Shown piece after piece: positions 54,539 to 64,000 of a stretch of DNA of 64,000 nucleotides. How positions within the stretch are numbered: the stretch's first letter is position 1; every line of letters starts with the position of its first letter. The translations under genes were made by a program, and so were the position numbers. A model generated the notes under the pieces. It worked only from the letters and a program-made list of their open reading frames with translations. It did not search any database and was not told the origin of the DNA. Source of the stretch: Saccharospirillum salsuginis (GTDB lineage: Bacteria > Pseudomonadota > Gammaproteobacteria > Pseudomonadales > Natronospirillaceae); the NCBI RefSeq assembly GCF_014651855.1, contig NZ_BMXR01000002.1, forward strand, positions 597,867 through 661,866, written 5' to 3'.

Positions 54539-55348
54539 ATGAATGACGAACTGCGGTTACACGGGTTCAATAACCTGACCAAGTCGCTCAGTTTCAATAT
54601 CTACGACATTAATTTCGCCAAAACCGAGCAGCACCAGAACGAGTACATCGCCTACATTGACGAGATGTACAACGCGGACCGGCTGACCGAGATTCTGACC
54701 CAGGTGACCGACATTATCGGTGCCAATGTACTCAATGTGGCCCGGCAGGACTATGAACCGCATGGAGCGAGCGTCACGATTCTGATTTCGGAATACCCGG
54801 TCGAGGGCGAGGAGGATTATTCCCAGGCTTCTCCCGGTCCCATGCCGGAAACCGTCGTGGGCCATCTCGACAAGAGCCACATCACGGTGCACACCTATCC
54901 GGAAAGCCATCCCGACAGCGGTATCTCCACCTTCAGGGCGGACATCGACGTCAGCACCTGCGGCGTTATCTCGCCGCTGAAGGCGTTGAATTTTCTGATT
55001 CATTCCTTCGACAGCGATGTGGTGACCATGGATTACCGGGTCCGCGGCTTCACCCGCGACGTCGATGGTCGCAAGCACTACATCGATCACGAGATCAACT
55101 CGATCCAGAACTTCCTGGCCGAAGACACCAAACAGATCTACGAGATGATCGATGTGAACATCTACCAGGAAAACATCTTCCATACCAAGATGCTGCTGAA
55201 GGAGTTCAATATTGAGAACTATCTGTTCGGTCGCAGCGTGAGCGAATTCAGCGAGGACGAACTCGACAGCATCACCAAGGCCTTGTGGCGTGAAATGCAG
55301 GAGATTTTCTATTCACGCAACATGAGCAACGGCCCCGCACCGGTCTGA
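54539..55348 (+). CDS. speD: S-adenosylmethionine decarboxylase proenzyme SpeD
   Basis: 269 aa, the enterobacterial-type class. It makes decarboxylated SAM, the aminopropyl donor for spermidine. The proenzyme cuts itself before Ser113 ([14 protein letters not shown]), which becomes the pyruvoyl group. The following [20 protein letters not shown] holds the other active-site residues. The frame is open back to 54353, but the ATG at 54539 has GGGGGA 8 nt upstream and the family start. A hairpin terminator follows. The order crp - OsmC - speD - (coq7 further on) resembles Pseudomonas. Confidence 0.96.
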   Translation: MNDELRLHGFNNLTKSLSFNIYDINFAKTEQHQNEYIAYIDEMYNADRLTEILTQVTDIIGANVLNVARQDYEPHGASVTILISEYPVEGEEDYSQASPGPMPETVVGHLDKSHITVHTYPESHPDSGISTFRADIDVSTCGVISPLKALNFLIHSFDSDVVTMDYRVRGFTRDVDGRKHYIDHEINSIQNFLAEDTKQIYEMIDVNIYQENIFHTKMLLKEFNIENYLFGRSVSEFSEDELDSITKALWREMQEIFYSRNMSNGPAPV

Positions 55349-55365
55349 TCCTTCCTTGTATCGAC

Positions 55366-55389
55366 ACGGTCAGGCACACGCCTGGCCGT
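55366..55389 (+). terminator. Terminator of speD
   Basis: A 10-bp stem ACGGTCAGGC / GCCTGGCCGT (one G-T pair) with loop ACAC, 17 nt after the stop, followed by ATTATT, a poor T run. Confidence 0.55.
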
Positions 55390-55548
55390 ATTATTGGTCG
55401 ATTTCTGTACAAAACCCCAACATCAAGCAACATTTTGTGACTGGTATCGCCAAATCCCTTGTGAAACCGGCCCCAGGACAGGGTAAACTCGAAGCGAGCG
55501 CCCACAGTCATGCGTGGGCGATAAATAATAACGATAAGCAGTAGCGGA

Positions 55549-57030
55549 ATGGGTAGTGCTATGGGTCAGGAAATCGAACTCAAACTCAGTATTCGTCCCG
55601 ACTCGGTGGAGGTGTTCAAGGCGCATCCACTGTTGGATTCGGTTTCGGGACAATCCCACTATTTGGAAAACCAGTATTTCGACACGCCCGATCAGCAACT
55701 GACGGCCGCCGGCGCCGCTCTGCGGTTGCGACGCGATGAAGGCCGGTGTGTTCAGACTCTGAAGACACGGGGCTCCAACATCGGCGGTCTCCACCAGCGC
55801 GATGAATGGGAATTCGAGCGGCCGGACGGTCGCATCGATCTGTCCGAGCTGCCCGCGTCGGCTTTGCCGGACGGTCTGACGGTCGACCGGCTGCAGCCGC
55901 TGTTCGGAACCCATTTCAATCGTCATCGCTGGTTATTGGATTATCAGGGGGCCAGCATCGAAGTGGTGCTGGACGAAGGCCGCATTCTGACCCAGGACAC
56001 CGAACAGCCAATCAGCGAGGTCGAGCTGGAGCTGAAAACCGGTCAACTGAGCGCCTTGCTCGACTTGTCGTTGCAATTGACCGAAAGGGTCCCGATGGTG
56101 CCGTCCGATATGTCCAAGGCTGAACGGGGCTACCGTCTGCTCGACGGCAACGCCTCGGTCGAGGTGCCGCTGCCGGCGATTGTCGCCCAGCAAAGTATGG
56201 AAAGTGCCTTCTGCGCGCTGATGGGCTACGAACTGGAACGCCTGCAGCGTCAGTGGGAAGTGTTCTGGATGAGTCAGCAGTGGCGTCACATGCAGGCCAT
56301 GCTGGTGACGCTGGGTAACTTGCAGACGGAACTGGAATGGTTTGCCGACATTCTGCCGGACGCCCACCTGGAGAAAGTCTCCGCCTGGGTGCTGTGGCTG
56401 GACGAGACGATACGCCCGCTGGTTTCCTGGTGGCCGGCCTGTTTCGCGTTAAGCCAGGAAGCCCGCAGCGAGCCCGAGAACATTGCCGTCAGCCTGCAGC
56501 AGGCTAAGGCCATTCGCGCGCTGGACGGTATCGAGGCACTGGCGCACAATCCGCGCTTCGGCAATACGCTGATGTCCCTGACGCGCTGGTTGCACCTGCG
56601 CGCCTGGCGTCATGACCAGACCGACGATCACCGCCGGGCTTCCGACGAGGCCGTCAGCGACGGGCTCGACCGGTCGCTGTCCTCGGCCTGGCAGGCATTC
56701 AAGCCGGACCAGTTCGCCGGCAGCACCAGTCACGCCTTGAGCCAGTTTCCGGCCGTGCATCGGTTGCTGATGCTGTGCCAGTATTTCAACACCCTCTACG
56801 GTGCCGAGTTGAATCACTACCGTGAGGAGTTGCAGGCGCTGGAGGACAACCTGTCCAAGCTGTCGGCCATGGACGTGGTCAGCCGATTGCGTGAATGGCT
56901 GGATGAGCTGCCCCTGGAACAGCAGGCGTCGGTCTACAGCTGGACGCGCAGCCAGACCGTACTGCTGCGGGACATCAAGCAGTTGGCCGGCCGGCTGTTC
57001 GAGTCCCGCGATACCGCGCTGGAGGTGTAA
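55549..57030 (+). CDS. CYTH-CHAD inorganic triphosphatase (YgiF-like)
   Basis: A 493-aa cytosolic protein. The CYTH domain (about 1-205) opens with the signature EIELKL and has LRLRRDEGRCVQTLKTRG and ISEVELELKTG, whose charged side chains line the tunnel that binds triphosphate and metal. The CHAD domain (about 220-490) is all-helical with spaced His and Arg/Lys residues; CHAD proteins bind polyphosphate. E. coli YgiF, with the same layout, hydrolyses inorganic triphosphate. ATG 55549 or 55561 could be the start; both have weak sites. The next gene begins 2 nt after its stop, with its ribosome binding site inside this gene. A hairpin (CGCCCAC / GTGGGCG, 55499-55520) lies in the leader. Confidence 0.9.
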   Translation: MGSAMGQEIELKLSIRPDSVEVFKAHPLLDSVSGQSHYLENQYFDTPDQQLTAAGAALRLRRDEGRCVQTLKTRGSNIGGLHQRDEWEFERPDGRIDLSELPASALPDGLTVDRLQPLFGTHFNRHRWLLDYQGASIEVVLDEGRILTQDTEQPISEVELELKTGQLSALLDLSLQLTERVPMVPSDMSKAERGYRLLDGNASVEVPLPAIVAQQSMESAFCALMGYELERLQRQWEVFWMSQQWRHMQAMLVTLGNLQTELEWFADILPDAHLEKVSAWVLWLDETIRPLVSWWPACFALSQEARSEPENIAVSLQQAKAIRALDGIEALAHNPRFGNTLMSLTRWLHLRAWRHDQTDDHRRASDEAVSDGLDRSLSSAWQAFKPDQFAGSTSHALSQFPAVHRLLMLCQYFNTLYGAELNHYREELQALEDNLSKLSAMDVVSRLREWLDELPLEQQASVYSWTRSQTVLLRDIKQLAGRLFESRDTALEV

Positions 57031-57032
57031 GC

Positions 57033-58793
57033 TTGGGCGCGGCGACCTTGCTGCCGGGTCGGCTCGACCTGGATTCGGTGCTCCGGGCGCTGGTCGAGGA
57101 CGGCCGGCTGTCATCCGAACAGAGCGACCGCGCCCGACGCCAGGTCCGCCCCGGTAAGGACCATCCGCTGATTCGCCTGGCCGCGCTGGAACTGCCGGAC
57201 CAGGCGGACCCCGAACGCAAGCTGACCCTGACCGCACTGACCCAGTGGCTGTCCGAGCACGTCGGTCTGCCGTTCCGCAACATCGATCCGCTGAAGGTGG
57301 ACGTGACCCGCATCACCGATGTCATGTCCTACGAGTTCGCCCGTCGCTATAACCTCTTGCCGCTCGCTATCGAGGAGACCGTGGTGGAGATCGCCACGTC
57401 CGAGCCCTTGCTGAGCGGTTGGGAAGACGCCATCGAGCAGGTGTCGCGACGCAGCATTCGCAAGGTGGTGGCCAATCCCGAGGACATCGAGCGTTTCGCG
57501 CTTGAGTTCTACGCGCTGAACCGGTCGGTCAGTGGCGCTACCGGACGCAAGTCCAGCGTCGGCATCGGCAATTTCGAGCAGTTGATCGAGCTGGGTAACC
57601 TGCAGAATGTCGAGGCCAACGACGAGCACATCGTCAACATCGTCGACTGGCTGTTCCAGTACGCCTTCGACCAGCGCGCCAGCGACATACACGTCGAGCC
57701 GCGCCGCGACTATGCCCATATCCGCTTTCGCATCGACGGCGTCCTGCACCCGGTCTATCAGATGCCGATACAGGTCGGCCAGGCCGTGGTCAGCCGCATC
57801 AAGATCCTGGGGCGGATGAACGTCGCCGAAAAACGCAAACCCCAGGACGGGCGGGTGAAAACCAAGGCGCCGAACGGCCAGGAAGTGGAGTTGCGTCTGT
57901 CGACCCTGCCGACGGCGTTTGGCGAGAAGCTGGTGATGCGGATCTTCGATCCGGACGTTTTGCTCAAGAGTTTCACCGACCTGGGGTTGCAGGACGAGGA
58001 CCTGAACAACTGGCGGCAGATGATTCGTCACCCCAACGGCATCATTCTGGTAACCGGTCCGACCGGTTCCGGTAAGACGACGACCCTGTATTCGACGCTG
58101 AAGTCTCTGGCGACGCCCGAGGTCAACGTCTGCACCATTGAAGACCCGATCGAGATGGTCGAGCCCGCCTTCAACCAGATGCAGGTGCAGCACAACATCG
58201 ATCTGAATTTCGCCGACGGTGTTCGCGCCCTGATGCGTCAGGACCCGGACATCATCATGATCGGTGAGATCCGGGATCTGGAAACCGCACAAATGGCCGT
58301 TCAGGCGGCCCTGACCGGACACCTGGTGCTGTCGACCGTCCACACCAACGATGCCCCGACCGCCATTACCCGTTTGCTCGATCTGGGCATCCCGTCCTAT
58401 CTGATCAAGGCCACGGTCCTCGGCGCCATGGCCCAGCGCCTGGTGCGGACCCTGTGCCCGCACTGCAAAGCGAAAACCGAGCCGAACGAGTCGGTCTGGC
58501 AGCAACTGGTCCGCCCCTGGACCGCGAGCCAGCCCAAGCACTTCCACAAGCCGGTCGGGTGTCTGGAATGCCGAAATACCGGCTACCTGGGCCGAACCGG
58601 TCTGTATGAAAGCTTCCAGATGAGCAACGATCTGGCCTTGCTGGTCACGGACGACTGTGATCCGCAGGTGTTCCGGAAGGAGGCGATCAAGGGCGGGATG
58701 TTGAGTCTGCGATTGTCGGGGGCCAGGAAAGTGGCTGCCGGGGTCACCACCCCCGAGGAAGTGTTCCGGGTGACGCCGGAGGCGCGGGGGTAG
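57033..58793 (+). CDS. GspE/PilB-type secretion ATPase, orphan copy
   Basis: A 586-aa hexameric ATPase of type II secretion/type IV pilus systems. The N-terminal MshEN-like domain (about 1-170) has PFRNIDPLKVDVTRITDVM. The ATPase core has Walker A GPTGSGKTTT (Lys348), the Asp box TIEDPIE, Walker B RQDPDIIMIGEIRD and the His box GHLVLSTVHTND. A zinc motif (CPHC...CLEC) is present. The start is TTG at 57033 with GGAGGT 6 nt upstream, overlapping the end of the triphosphatase gene, so the two are coupled. No pilin, PilC or secretin gene is near, so its partner system must lie elsewhere. Confidence 0.93.
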   Translation: MGAATLLPGRLDLDSVLRALVEDGRLSSEQSDRARRQVRPGKDHPLIRLAALELPDQADPERKLTLTALTQWLSEHVGLPFRNIDPLKVDVTRITDVMSYEFARRYNLLPLAIEETVVEIATSEPLLSGWEDAIEQVSRRSIRKVVANPEDIERFALEFYALNRSVSGATGRKSSVGIGNFEQLIELGNLQNVEANDEHIVNIVDWLFQYAFDQRASDIHVEPRRDYAHIRFRIDGVLHPVYQMPIQVGQAVVSRIKILGRMNVAEKRKPQDGRVKTKAPNGQEVELRLSTLPTAFGEKLVMRIFDPDVLLKSFTDLGLQDEDLNNWRQMIRHPNGIILVTGPTGSGKTTTLYSTLKSLATPEVNVCTIEDPIEMVEPAFNQMQVQHNIDLNFADGVRALMRQDPDIIMIGEIRDLETAQMAVQAALTGHLVLSTVHTNDAPTAITRLLDLGIPSYLIKATVLGAMAQRLVRTLCPHCKAKTEPNESVWQQLVRPWTASQPKHFHKPVGCLECRNTGYLGRTGLYESFQMSNDLALLVTDDCDPQVFRKEAIKGGMLSLRLSGARKVAAGVTTPEEVFRVTPEARG

Positions 58794-58833
58794 GGAACGA
58801 CCCTCTGCCAGTAGGCACTATGGGGCTGGTATT

Positions 58834-58947
58834 GTAGGGCAGAAGAGCCCGAAGGGCGTTATCTGCCACGGGAAGATGCCCAGCCTCGATTCATTCCATT
58901 GCCAGCGGACAAACTGGCAGATAACGCCTTCGGCTCTTCTGCCCTAC
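58834..58947. repeat. Pair of inverted REP-like elements (BIME) between converging genes
   Basis: A 35-nt unit at 58834-58868 (begins GTAGGGCAGAAGAG, ends TTATCTGCCA) and its inverted 33-nt copy at 58915-58947. Each folds on itself: GGCAGA pairs with TCTGCC and an inner GCC(C) with (G)GGC. The first unit has one extra C and one extra G at matching places, so the inner stem is longer by one pair. This pair fills the gap between the ATPase gene and coq7. Confidence 0.8.
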
Positions 58948-58971
58948 TTCCAAGGCGTGAGGGTCAAACCT

Positions 58972-59613
58972 TCACACCCGATACACCGACTTCGTCATCA
59001 ACTTCGACACCCCGGTCATCAACCGCTTCACCGGCTCGGGGAACGCCTGACCGCCCGCCGCCAATGCGTTGTGCGCATGTCTCTGTTCATCTTCCAGCAT
59101 CCGCTCCAGAATCGCCCGGCTGCGCGGGTCCCGGTCCTGAATCTGCTCCAGGTGATCGTTCAGGTGCTGGCTGACCTGATCCTCGGTGGCCGCGACGAAG
59201 CCGAGCGACCAGCGGTCTCCGGCGAGGCCCGCAACGGCGCCGAGACTGTAGGACGTAAAGTAGAACACCGGGTTGAGCAGGCTGGTTCGGCTGCCCAGTT
59301 CATTGAGGCGTTGTTCGCACCAGGCCAGGTGGTCCAGTTCCTCGTCGGCGGCCTGTTCCATGGATTCGCGCACGTCCGGCAGTCGGGCGGTCAATGCCTG
59401 GCCCTGGTAAAGCGCCTGGGCGCACACCTCGCCGGTGTGGTTGATGCGCATCAGGCCGGCGATGTGTCGCTGGTCGTCGCTTTCCAGAGACGGCGCTTCC
59501 CGATCCCGGCCCGGCGACGGGTGCGCCGCGTGAACGGCGCCCGGTGTCAGAGTCTTCAGGGCGTTGTCCAGATGGGACAGAATCCGGTCAGTAAAAGAAA
59601 GATTTCTTAACAT
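58972..59613 (-). CDS. coq7: 3-demethoxyubiquinol 3-hydroxylase Coq7 (UbiF-type, di-iron)
   Basis: 213 aa. A membrane-associated di-iron hydroxylase that performs the last ring hydroxylation in ubiquinone synthesis, replacing UbiF. Iron ligands are visible in two halves: [16 protein letters not shown] plus [14 protein letters not shown], and HLNDHLEQ plus [12 protein letters not shown] (Glu and E-x-x-H repeats). The hydrophobic middle ([23 protein letters not shown]) faces the membrane. The ATG at 59613 lies inside the 3' end of the upstream kinase gene (26-nt overlap). Location downstream of the speD region resembles Pseudomonas. Confidence 0.95.
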   Translation of the reverse strand: MLRNLSFTDRILSHLDNALKTLTPGAVHAAHPSPGRDREAPSLESDDQRHIAGLMRINHTGEVCAQALYQGQALTARLPDVRESMEQAADEELDHLAWCEQRLNELGSRTSLLNPVFYFTSYSLGAVAGLAGDRWSLGFVAATEDQVSQHLNDHLEQIQDRDPRSRAILERMLEDEQRHAHNALAAGGQAFPEPVKRLMTGVSKLMTKSVYRV

Positions 59614-61936
59614 GGTGGTGTTCCCGGTTGTTCAGAATATCGGGCATGGCCTGCATCAGCGTTTGTCGCAGAGCCCGGCCCGATACCGGTTTGGTCAGCA
59701 GGTACTGAATGTTAAGCCGGGTTTCGTCCAGATCGACATGACCGACGTCAACTCCGGTCAGCATAATGATAACGATATCCCGGTTCAGTGCGTCGTCGGA
59801 GCGGATGCGTTCGGCCAGTTCGGTGCCGGTCATGCCGGGCATGTTCTGGTCGAGGACCAGCACATCGATCGGCGAGCCCTTGTGGTATTCGTTGTGCAGG
59901 TTGGCCAGCGCCGACTGGCCATTGCTCATGCTGAACACGTCCATGCCCCAGCTCATGCCCAGATGCTCGATCACCTTGCGGCAGGTCAGGTTGTCGTCGA
60001 CCACCATCAGCCGGATCTGATCCAGGTCCTGGGTCGAATAGTCGTCGACGCCGCCGGTCTCGCTCACTTCTTCAAGCGGCAGGTCGATCCAGAAGGTGGT
60101 GCCCATGCGCAGCTCGCTGCTGAACGATAACTGGCCGCCCAGCAAGCCCACCAGAACACGGGTGATCGGCAGGCCCAACCGGACCTCGCGCGGCGACAGG
60201 GGCTCTTCCGACGGGGCGGCGGGAAAGTCGAACAAGGTGTTTTTCAGTTCCTTGGGCAGGCCCGGGCCGGTGTCGGTGACGCTGAAACGGACCCGTTGAT
60301 TGTTCCAGGGCTTCACCTGGATCAGCACTTCGCCACTGTCGGTGTAGTTCAGGGCGTTGTCGAGCAGGTTGCTGATGATCTGGGCGATGATCTGGGCATT
60401 GCCCTGATAGCGCGTCGGCAATTCCGGCGCCACGTCCATCACCAGTTCCAGTTGTTTGGCGTGGGCCAGCCGCGAATAGGGCTGGATGGCGTCTTCGAGC
60501 AGGTCGTACAGGTCGAATTCGTCCTCGCTGTCCGGCAACCGGTTCAACCCGATGCGAACCAGGTTCTGCAATTGGTCGGCCTGGCGCAACAGCGAGAAGC
60601 CGGCTGCCTGGACGGTATTGACGTACTCCTGTTGGTGCGCGGACAGACTGGTGTCCTGCAGCAGTTCGGCCATGCCGAGCACGCCGTTGATGGGGCCGCG
60701 CATTTCATGGTTGAGCTTGCGCAGCAACGGCCAGTGCAGACTGGGCAGGTTCAGCCCGTCTACAGCGAGGCGCGAGTCCTTTTGACGAACGAAGCGATAC
60801 GCCGCCCAACTGACGGCTACCATGGCCACCAGGGAGACAGCATGCAAGATGGCGGCATGGAAGGAGACGCTGCGCATCAGCCCCAGGCTGGCGACGGTGA
60901 GGAGCAGATAGAGCAGAACGGTGCCGCCGAAACCGGCCAGCAGCCAGTGATCGTGCGGCGAGCGCTCGCGTTGATAGATCCACAGGCTGCCGGTCAGGAG
61001 CAGCAGAATCGGAATCAGCGTCAGCAGGATCGGACTCAGACTGACCGCGAACGGTAACAGGGCTACGGCGCACAATACCCCGAGCGCGCGCAGAATCCAG
61101 GTCAGGCTCTCCCGCAGCCAGGCCGGGACCCGGTCTTCCCTGACGTTGACCAGCAGTCCCGCCAGCGCGACAACGGTGAGCAACCCGCCGGCGTTGCGAG
61201 CGTGAATGTCGACATAACTCAAGGTGGGCAGCAGAAAGGAGGTCAGGCCGTTCCAGCCGAGATTAAAGGCGATCAGCCCCAGGTTGAACAGGGTGGCCCA
61301 GACCAGCGCCATGTGATGATGGCGAACCAGGCAGGTGATCGTCAGGACCAACAGAAGGACCTGCAGCGCCAGCAAGGCGGAATGCACCGCGATTTCCGAA
61401 GCCAGCATCAGATTCAGGGAACGGTTGTCCATCAACAGCACGGCGGTATTGAGCGGGTCCAGCGATTGCAGCTTGAGGAACAGCATCTGGGTACCCGGCT
61501 GGACGGTGACCGGCAGAACATAGGTACCCAGTGGTTCCGGGCGCTGGTTGAGCGGAATGGCGGCGCCCGATCGCACCTGGCTGTATTGCCCGGATGGCTT
61601 CGGGCTGAAGACGTCGATCCGGTGATTGGCGTGGCTGTCCACATAGAAGTAGTAGGTGCGCGCCTGGCCATCCGGATTGGTGACCGGGACACGCAGCCAC
61701 ATGGCGCCATCGAAAAAGCCGTTGCGCAATAGCGGCTTGTGAACCGGGGCGAAGCGGTTGGCCAATCCTTCCTGTTGCAATTGGTACACGGAGAAGGCGT
61801 TGTCGGAATCGAACAGGTAGTCGGCGTGAGGCAGCACGTTGCGACGGAATTCATCCTGATTCAACAGGATGGGGGAATCGGCGCAGGCCTGGAAAGTCAG
61901 CCAAAGCAGGGCCAGCAGGGGCAGACGTTTGATCAT
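59588..61936 (-). CDS. Hybrid sensor histidine kinase with 7TMR-DISM sensor
   Basis: 782 aa. A signal peptide precedes a periplasmic 7TMR-DISMED2-like domain (about 25-170: [21 protein letters not shown]). A seven-helix 7TMR-DISM_7TM region (about 180-390) follows. HisKA has the phospho-acceptor His410 in [19 protein letters not shown]; HATPase has the N box [13 protein letters not shown] and GPGLP. The receiver domain (about 640-760) has Asp696 in [13 protein letters not shown] and Lys in [10 protein letters not shown]. The G2 box of the ATPase is short ([15 protein letters not shown]). There is no Hpt domain, so the output must go through a separate Hpt or regulator. Such sensors read soluble ligands, often carbohydrates. 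The signal peptide end (FQAC) is a poor lipobox. Confidence 0.93.
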   Translation of the reverse strand: MIKRLPLLALLWLTFQACADSPILLNQDEFRRNVLPHADYLFDSDNAFSVYQLQQEGLANRFAPVHKPLLRNGFFDGAMWLRVPVTNPDGQARTYYFYVDSHANHRIDVFSPKPSGQYSQVRSGAAIPLNQRPEPLGTYVLPVTVQPGTQMLFLKLQSLDPLNTAVLLMDNRSLNLMLASEIAVHSALLALQVLLLVLTITCLVRHHHMALVWATLFNLGLIAFNLGWNGLTSFLLPTLSYVDIHARNAGGLLTVVALAGLLVNVREDRVPAWLRESLTWILRALGVLCAVALLPFAVSLSPILLTLIPILLLLTGSLWIYQRERSPHDHWLLAGFGGTVLLYLLLTVASLGLMRSVSFHAAILHAVSLVAMVAVSWAAYRFVRQKDSRLAVDGLNLPSLHWPLLRKLNHEMRGPINGVLGMAELLQDTSLSAHQQEYVNTVQAAGFSLLRQADQLQNLVRIGLNRLPDSEDEFDLYDLLEDAIQPYSRLAHAKQLELVMDVAPELPTRYQGNAQIIAQIISNLLDNALNYTDSGEVLIQVKPWNNQRVRFSVTDTGPGLPKELKNTLFDFPAAPSEEPLSPREVRLGLPITRVLVGLLGGQLSFSSELRMGTTFWIDLPLEEVSETGGVDDYSTQDLDQIRLMVVDDNLTCRKVIEHLGMSWGMDVFSMSNGQSALANLHNEYHKGSPIDVLVLDQNMPGMTGTELAERIRSDDALNRDIVIIMLTGVDVGHVDLDETRLNIQYLLTKPVSGRALRQTLMQAMPDILNNREHHHVKKSFFY

Positions 61937-62068
61937 TCCTGTCTCTCTCGGTCATCACCGGTCGGGATTGCCGGGCCGGTGGGTGGTCCTTGTTGGAATT
62001 CGTAGTTACAGCCGAGAGAGTATACATCAGGGCGCCGGGGAACAATGGCCCCGACACCCTGTAGCTGG

Positions 62069-63349
62069 TCAGCGATTGATGGCACGGTGGCCGATATCGG
62101 TGCGGAAGTAGACGTCGTTCCAGTCGATCCGCTCAACCGCCTGGTAGGCTCGTTCCTGGGCGGCTTGAATGGAATCGCCCAGAGCCGTGACACACAGCAC
62201 GCGGCCGCCGTTGGTGACGGTCTCGCCGGAGTCGTCCAGTTTGGTGCCGGCTTCGAAGACTTTGCAGTCGGAGCCGAAGTCCTCATCCAGACCACGGATC
62301 ACGTCGCCCTTGCGGTAGCTGTTCGGGTAGCCGCCGGCAGCCATGACCACGCCGAGCGCCGGTCGCGGATCCCAATCGGTTTTCAGACCGTCCAGTCGGT
62401 CTTCGACGGCCGCCAGGCACAACTCCACCAGATCCGACCGCAGGCGCATCATGATCGGCTGGGTTTCCGGGTCGCCAAAACGGCAGTTGTATTCCAGAAC
62501 GTTGGGTGTGCCATCCTCGGCGACCATGATGCCGGCGTAGAGAAAGCCGCGATAGCGGTTGCCCTCGGCGTTCATGCCTTTGACGGTCGGGAGGATGACC
62601 TCGTCCATGATGCGCCGGTGCAGTTCGTCGGTGACCACCGGTGCCGGCGAATAGGCACCCATTCCGCCGGTATTGGGGCCGGTATCGCCATTGTCGCGCG
62701 CTTTATGGTCCTGGGAGGAGGCGAAGGGGACGACGGTTTCGCCGTCGACCATGACGATGAAACTGGCTTCTTCGCCGGTCAGGCATTGTTCGACCACGAC
62801 ACGGGCACCGGCATCGCCGAATTTATTGCCGGAGAGCATGTCTTCGATCGCGGCAATGGCTTCGTTTTCGGTCTGCGCCACGACCACGCCCTTGCCGGCC
62901 GCCAGGCCGTCGGCCTTGACCACAATGGGTGCGCCTTTTTCCCGGACATAGGCGCTGGCCTCACCCGGGTCGGTGAAGACGCCGTAAAACGCTGTCGGGA
63001 TATTGTGGCGGTGCAGGAATTCCTTAGTGAACGCTTTGGACCCTTCGAGCTGGGCCGCGGCCTGGGTCGGGCCGAAAATGGGCAGTCCGCGCTGTTCGAA
63101 CAGGTCGACCACGCCGGCCACCAGCGGCGCTTCCGGGCCGACAATGGTCAGGCCGACCTGGTGGTCTTCGGCGAAATCGGCCAGGCCTTCCAAGTCGAGC
63201 ACATCGAGGTTGACGTTTTCGACGCCCGGTTCACGCTCGGTCCCGGCATTGCCCGGAGCCACATAAACGAGGCTGGCTTTGTCGCTCTGGCGGATTTTCC
63301 AGGCCAGTGCGTGCTCACGGCCACCATTGCCGATGATCAGAATATTCAT
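62069..63349 (-). CDS. purD: Phosphoribosylamine-glycine ligase PurD
   Basis: 426 aa. It joins glycine to phosphoribosylamine with ATP, the second step of purine synthesis. The N-terminal domain begins MNILIIGNGGREHALAWKI. The ATP-grasp part has VVKADGLAAGKGVVVAQT and GEEASFIVMVDGE, then DHKARDNGDTGPNTGGMGAYSP and EYNCRFGDPETQPIMMRL, which bind metal and substrate. GGAGG is 7 nt before the ATG at 63349; the frame is open 20 codons further, without signals. It starts 13 nt after purH, the usual purHD pair. Confidence 0.97.
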   Translation of the reverse strand: MNILIIGNGGREHALAWKIRQSDKASLVYVAPGNAGTEREPGVENVNLDVLDLEGLADFAEDHQVGLTIVGPEAPLVAGVVDLFEQRGLPIFGPTQAAAQLEGSKAFTKEFLHRHNIPTAFYGVFTDPGEASAYVREKGAPIVVKADGLAAGKGVVVAQTENEAIAAIEDMLSGNKFGDAGARVVVEQCLTGEEASFIVMVDGETVVPFASSQDHKARDNGDTGPNTGGMGAYSPAPVVTDELHRRIMDEVILPTVKGMNAEGNRYRGFLYAGIMVAEDGTPNVLEYNCRFGDPETQPIMMRLRSDLVELCLAAVEDRLDGLKTDWDPRPALGVVMAAGGYPNSYRKGDVIRGLDEDFGSDCKVFEAGTKLDDSGETVTNGGRVLCVTALGDSIQAAQERAYQAVERIDWNDVYFRTDIGHRAINR

Positions 63350-63362
63350 GCCGCAACCTCCC

Positions 63363-64000
63363 TCAGTGCCGGAAATGACGCATGCCGGTGAAGACCATGG
63401 CGATGCCATGTTCGTCGGCCGCTTGAATGACTTCGTCGTCGCGCATGCTGCCGCCCGGTTGGATGACCGCTTTCACGCCCATCTCGGCGGCCTGGTCGAG
63501 GCCGTCGCGGAACGGGAAAAAGGCGTCGGAGGCCATAACGGAACCGGCGATTTCCAGGCCTTCGTCGGCAGCCTTGATGCCGGCGATCCTGGCGCTGTAG
63601 ACCCGGCTCATCTGACCGGCGCCGACGCCGACCGTCTGGCCGCTCTTGGCGTAGACGATGGCATTGGACTTGACGAACTTGCACACCGACCAGGCGAACT
63701 GCAGATCGGCCAGTTGGGCGTCGGTCGGCGCCGTTTTGGTGACCAGCTTCAGTTCGTCGGCGCGAACCCGGCCGAGATCGCGGTCCTGCACAAGCAGGCC
63801 GCCGTTGACCCGTTTGAAGTCGAACCCGGGCACCGGCGCCTGCCACTGGCCGCAGGCCAGCAGGCGGACGTTCTTCTTGGCCGAGATAACCCTGGCCGCC
63901 GCTTCGCTGACCTGGGGCGCGATGATGACTTCGACGAACTGACGTTCGACGATGGCCTGTGCAGTCGCTTCGTCCAGTTCGCGGTTGAAGGCGATGATGC
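63363..64000 (-). CDS. purH: Bifunctional AICAR transformylase/IMP cyclohydrolase PurH (C-terminal part, start outside window)
   Basis: The frame is open to the right edge; the last 211 residues are present. These belong to the AICAR transformylase domain: the conserved [13 protein letters not shown] block with the catalytic Lys, [37 protein letters not shown] and the end [20 protein letters not shown]...[11 protein letters not shown]. The N-terminal cyclohydrolase domain and the first part of the transformylase domain lie beyond 64000. It is followed by purD after 13 nt. Confidence 0.96.
   Translation of the reverse strand, partial: IIAFNRELDEATAQAIVERQFVEVIIAPQVSEAAARVISAKKNVRLLACGQWQAPVPGFDFKRVNGGLLVQDRDLGRVRADELKLVTKTAPTDAQLADLQFAWSVCKFVKSNAIVYAKSGQTVGVGAGQMSRVYSARIAGIKAADEGLEIAGSVMASDAFFPFRDGLDQAAEMGVKAVIQPGGSMRDDEVIQAADEHGIAMVFTGMRHFRH

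Noticed and set aside
55499..55520. CGCCCAC/GTGGGCG hairpin as a terminator of speD
   Set aside because: It is 150 nt after the stop and followed by ATAAATAATAA; the hairpin at 55366 is better placed.
61943..62020. CTCTCTCGG / CCGAGAGAG inverted repeat before the hybrid kinase gene
   Set aside because: Arms are 60 nt apart and low in complexity; no clear regulatory meaning.

Overview
The window reads as chromosomal DNA of a marine or halophilic gammaproteobacterium, most like the Oceanospirillales/Saccharospirillum-Marinobacter-Pseudomonas side of the class. Reasons: high GC with codon use to match; a ubiquinone gene (coq7); a crp/vfr - OsmC (yhfA-like) - speD - coq7 neighbourhood that resembles the Pseudomonas vfr region; an ilvD - asmA-like - mutY - yggX run; purH-purD; and a Gram-negative envelope, with several Lol-type lipoproteins. 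I cannot name the species.

Layout. 1-3650: the 3' part of a PQQ-type sugar dehydrogenase, then katG with a strong terminator. 3660-5860: two decayed genes side by side, a two-domain PPK2 polyphosphate kinase cut by an in-frame TGA, and the frameshifted C-terminal half of a SetA-like sugar efflux transporter. 5861-6619: a lipoprotein of unknown role. 6640-17300: an accessory defence region. It holds an XRE regulator with three CTAAG-N5-CTTAG operators, a small unknown protein, and a type I restriction-modification locus in the order hsdR - rloA-like ATPase - rloB-like TOPRIM protein - hsdM - hsdS - DUF6933-like gene, followed by a ParE/Phd-type toxin-antitoxin pair. It ends near a tRNA-Phe gene. 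17600-22160: core genes yggX, mutY, asmA-like and ilvD.

22330-39529: four tightly coupled minus-strand genes for very large exported proteins (2171, 1078, 1425 and 1052 aa). The first and last are lipoproteins; the middle two have Sec signal peptides. They carry Calx-beta, calcium-binding (thrombospondin type 3-like), Fn3-like, REJ/PKD-like and beta-propeller-like parts plus a long coiled coil. I know no described system with this composition, and it is my best candidate for something new. An 18-bp palindrome lies just upstream.

39688-47433: a complete oligopeptide ABC transporter (oppA2-oppA1-oppB-oppC-oppD-oppF in transcription order) with two binding proteins, one a lipoprotein and one periplasmic. 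47800-64000: mostly core genes: a PilZ protein, msrA, pyrF, argA, hemN (with a leader hairpin that covers its ribosome binding site), crp/vfr, OsmC-like, speD, a CYTH-CHAD triphosphatase coupled to an orphan GspE/PilB ATPase, coq7, a 7TMR-DISM hybrid histidine kinase, purD and the 3' part of purH. REP-like palindromes sit in several intergenic gaps.

All calls come from reading the sequence and from family knowledge. No database search was run.
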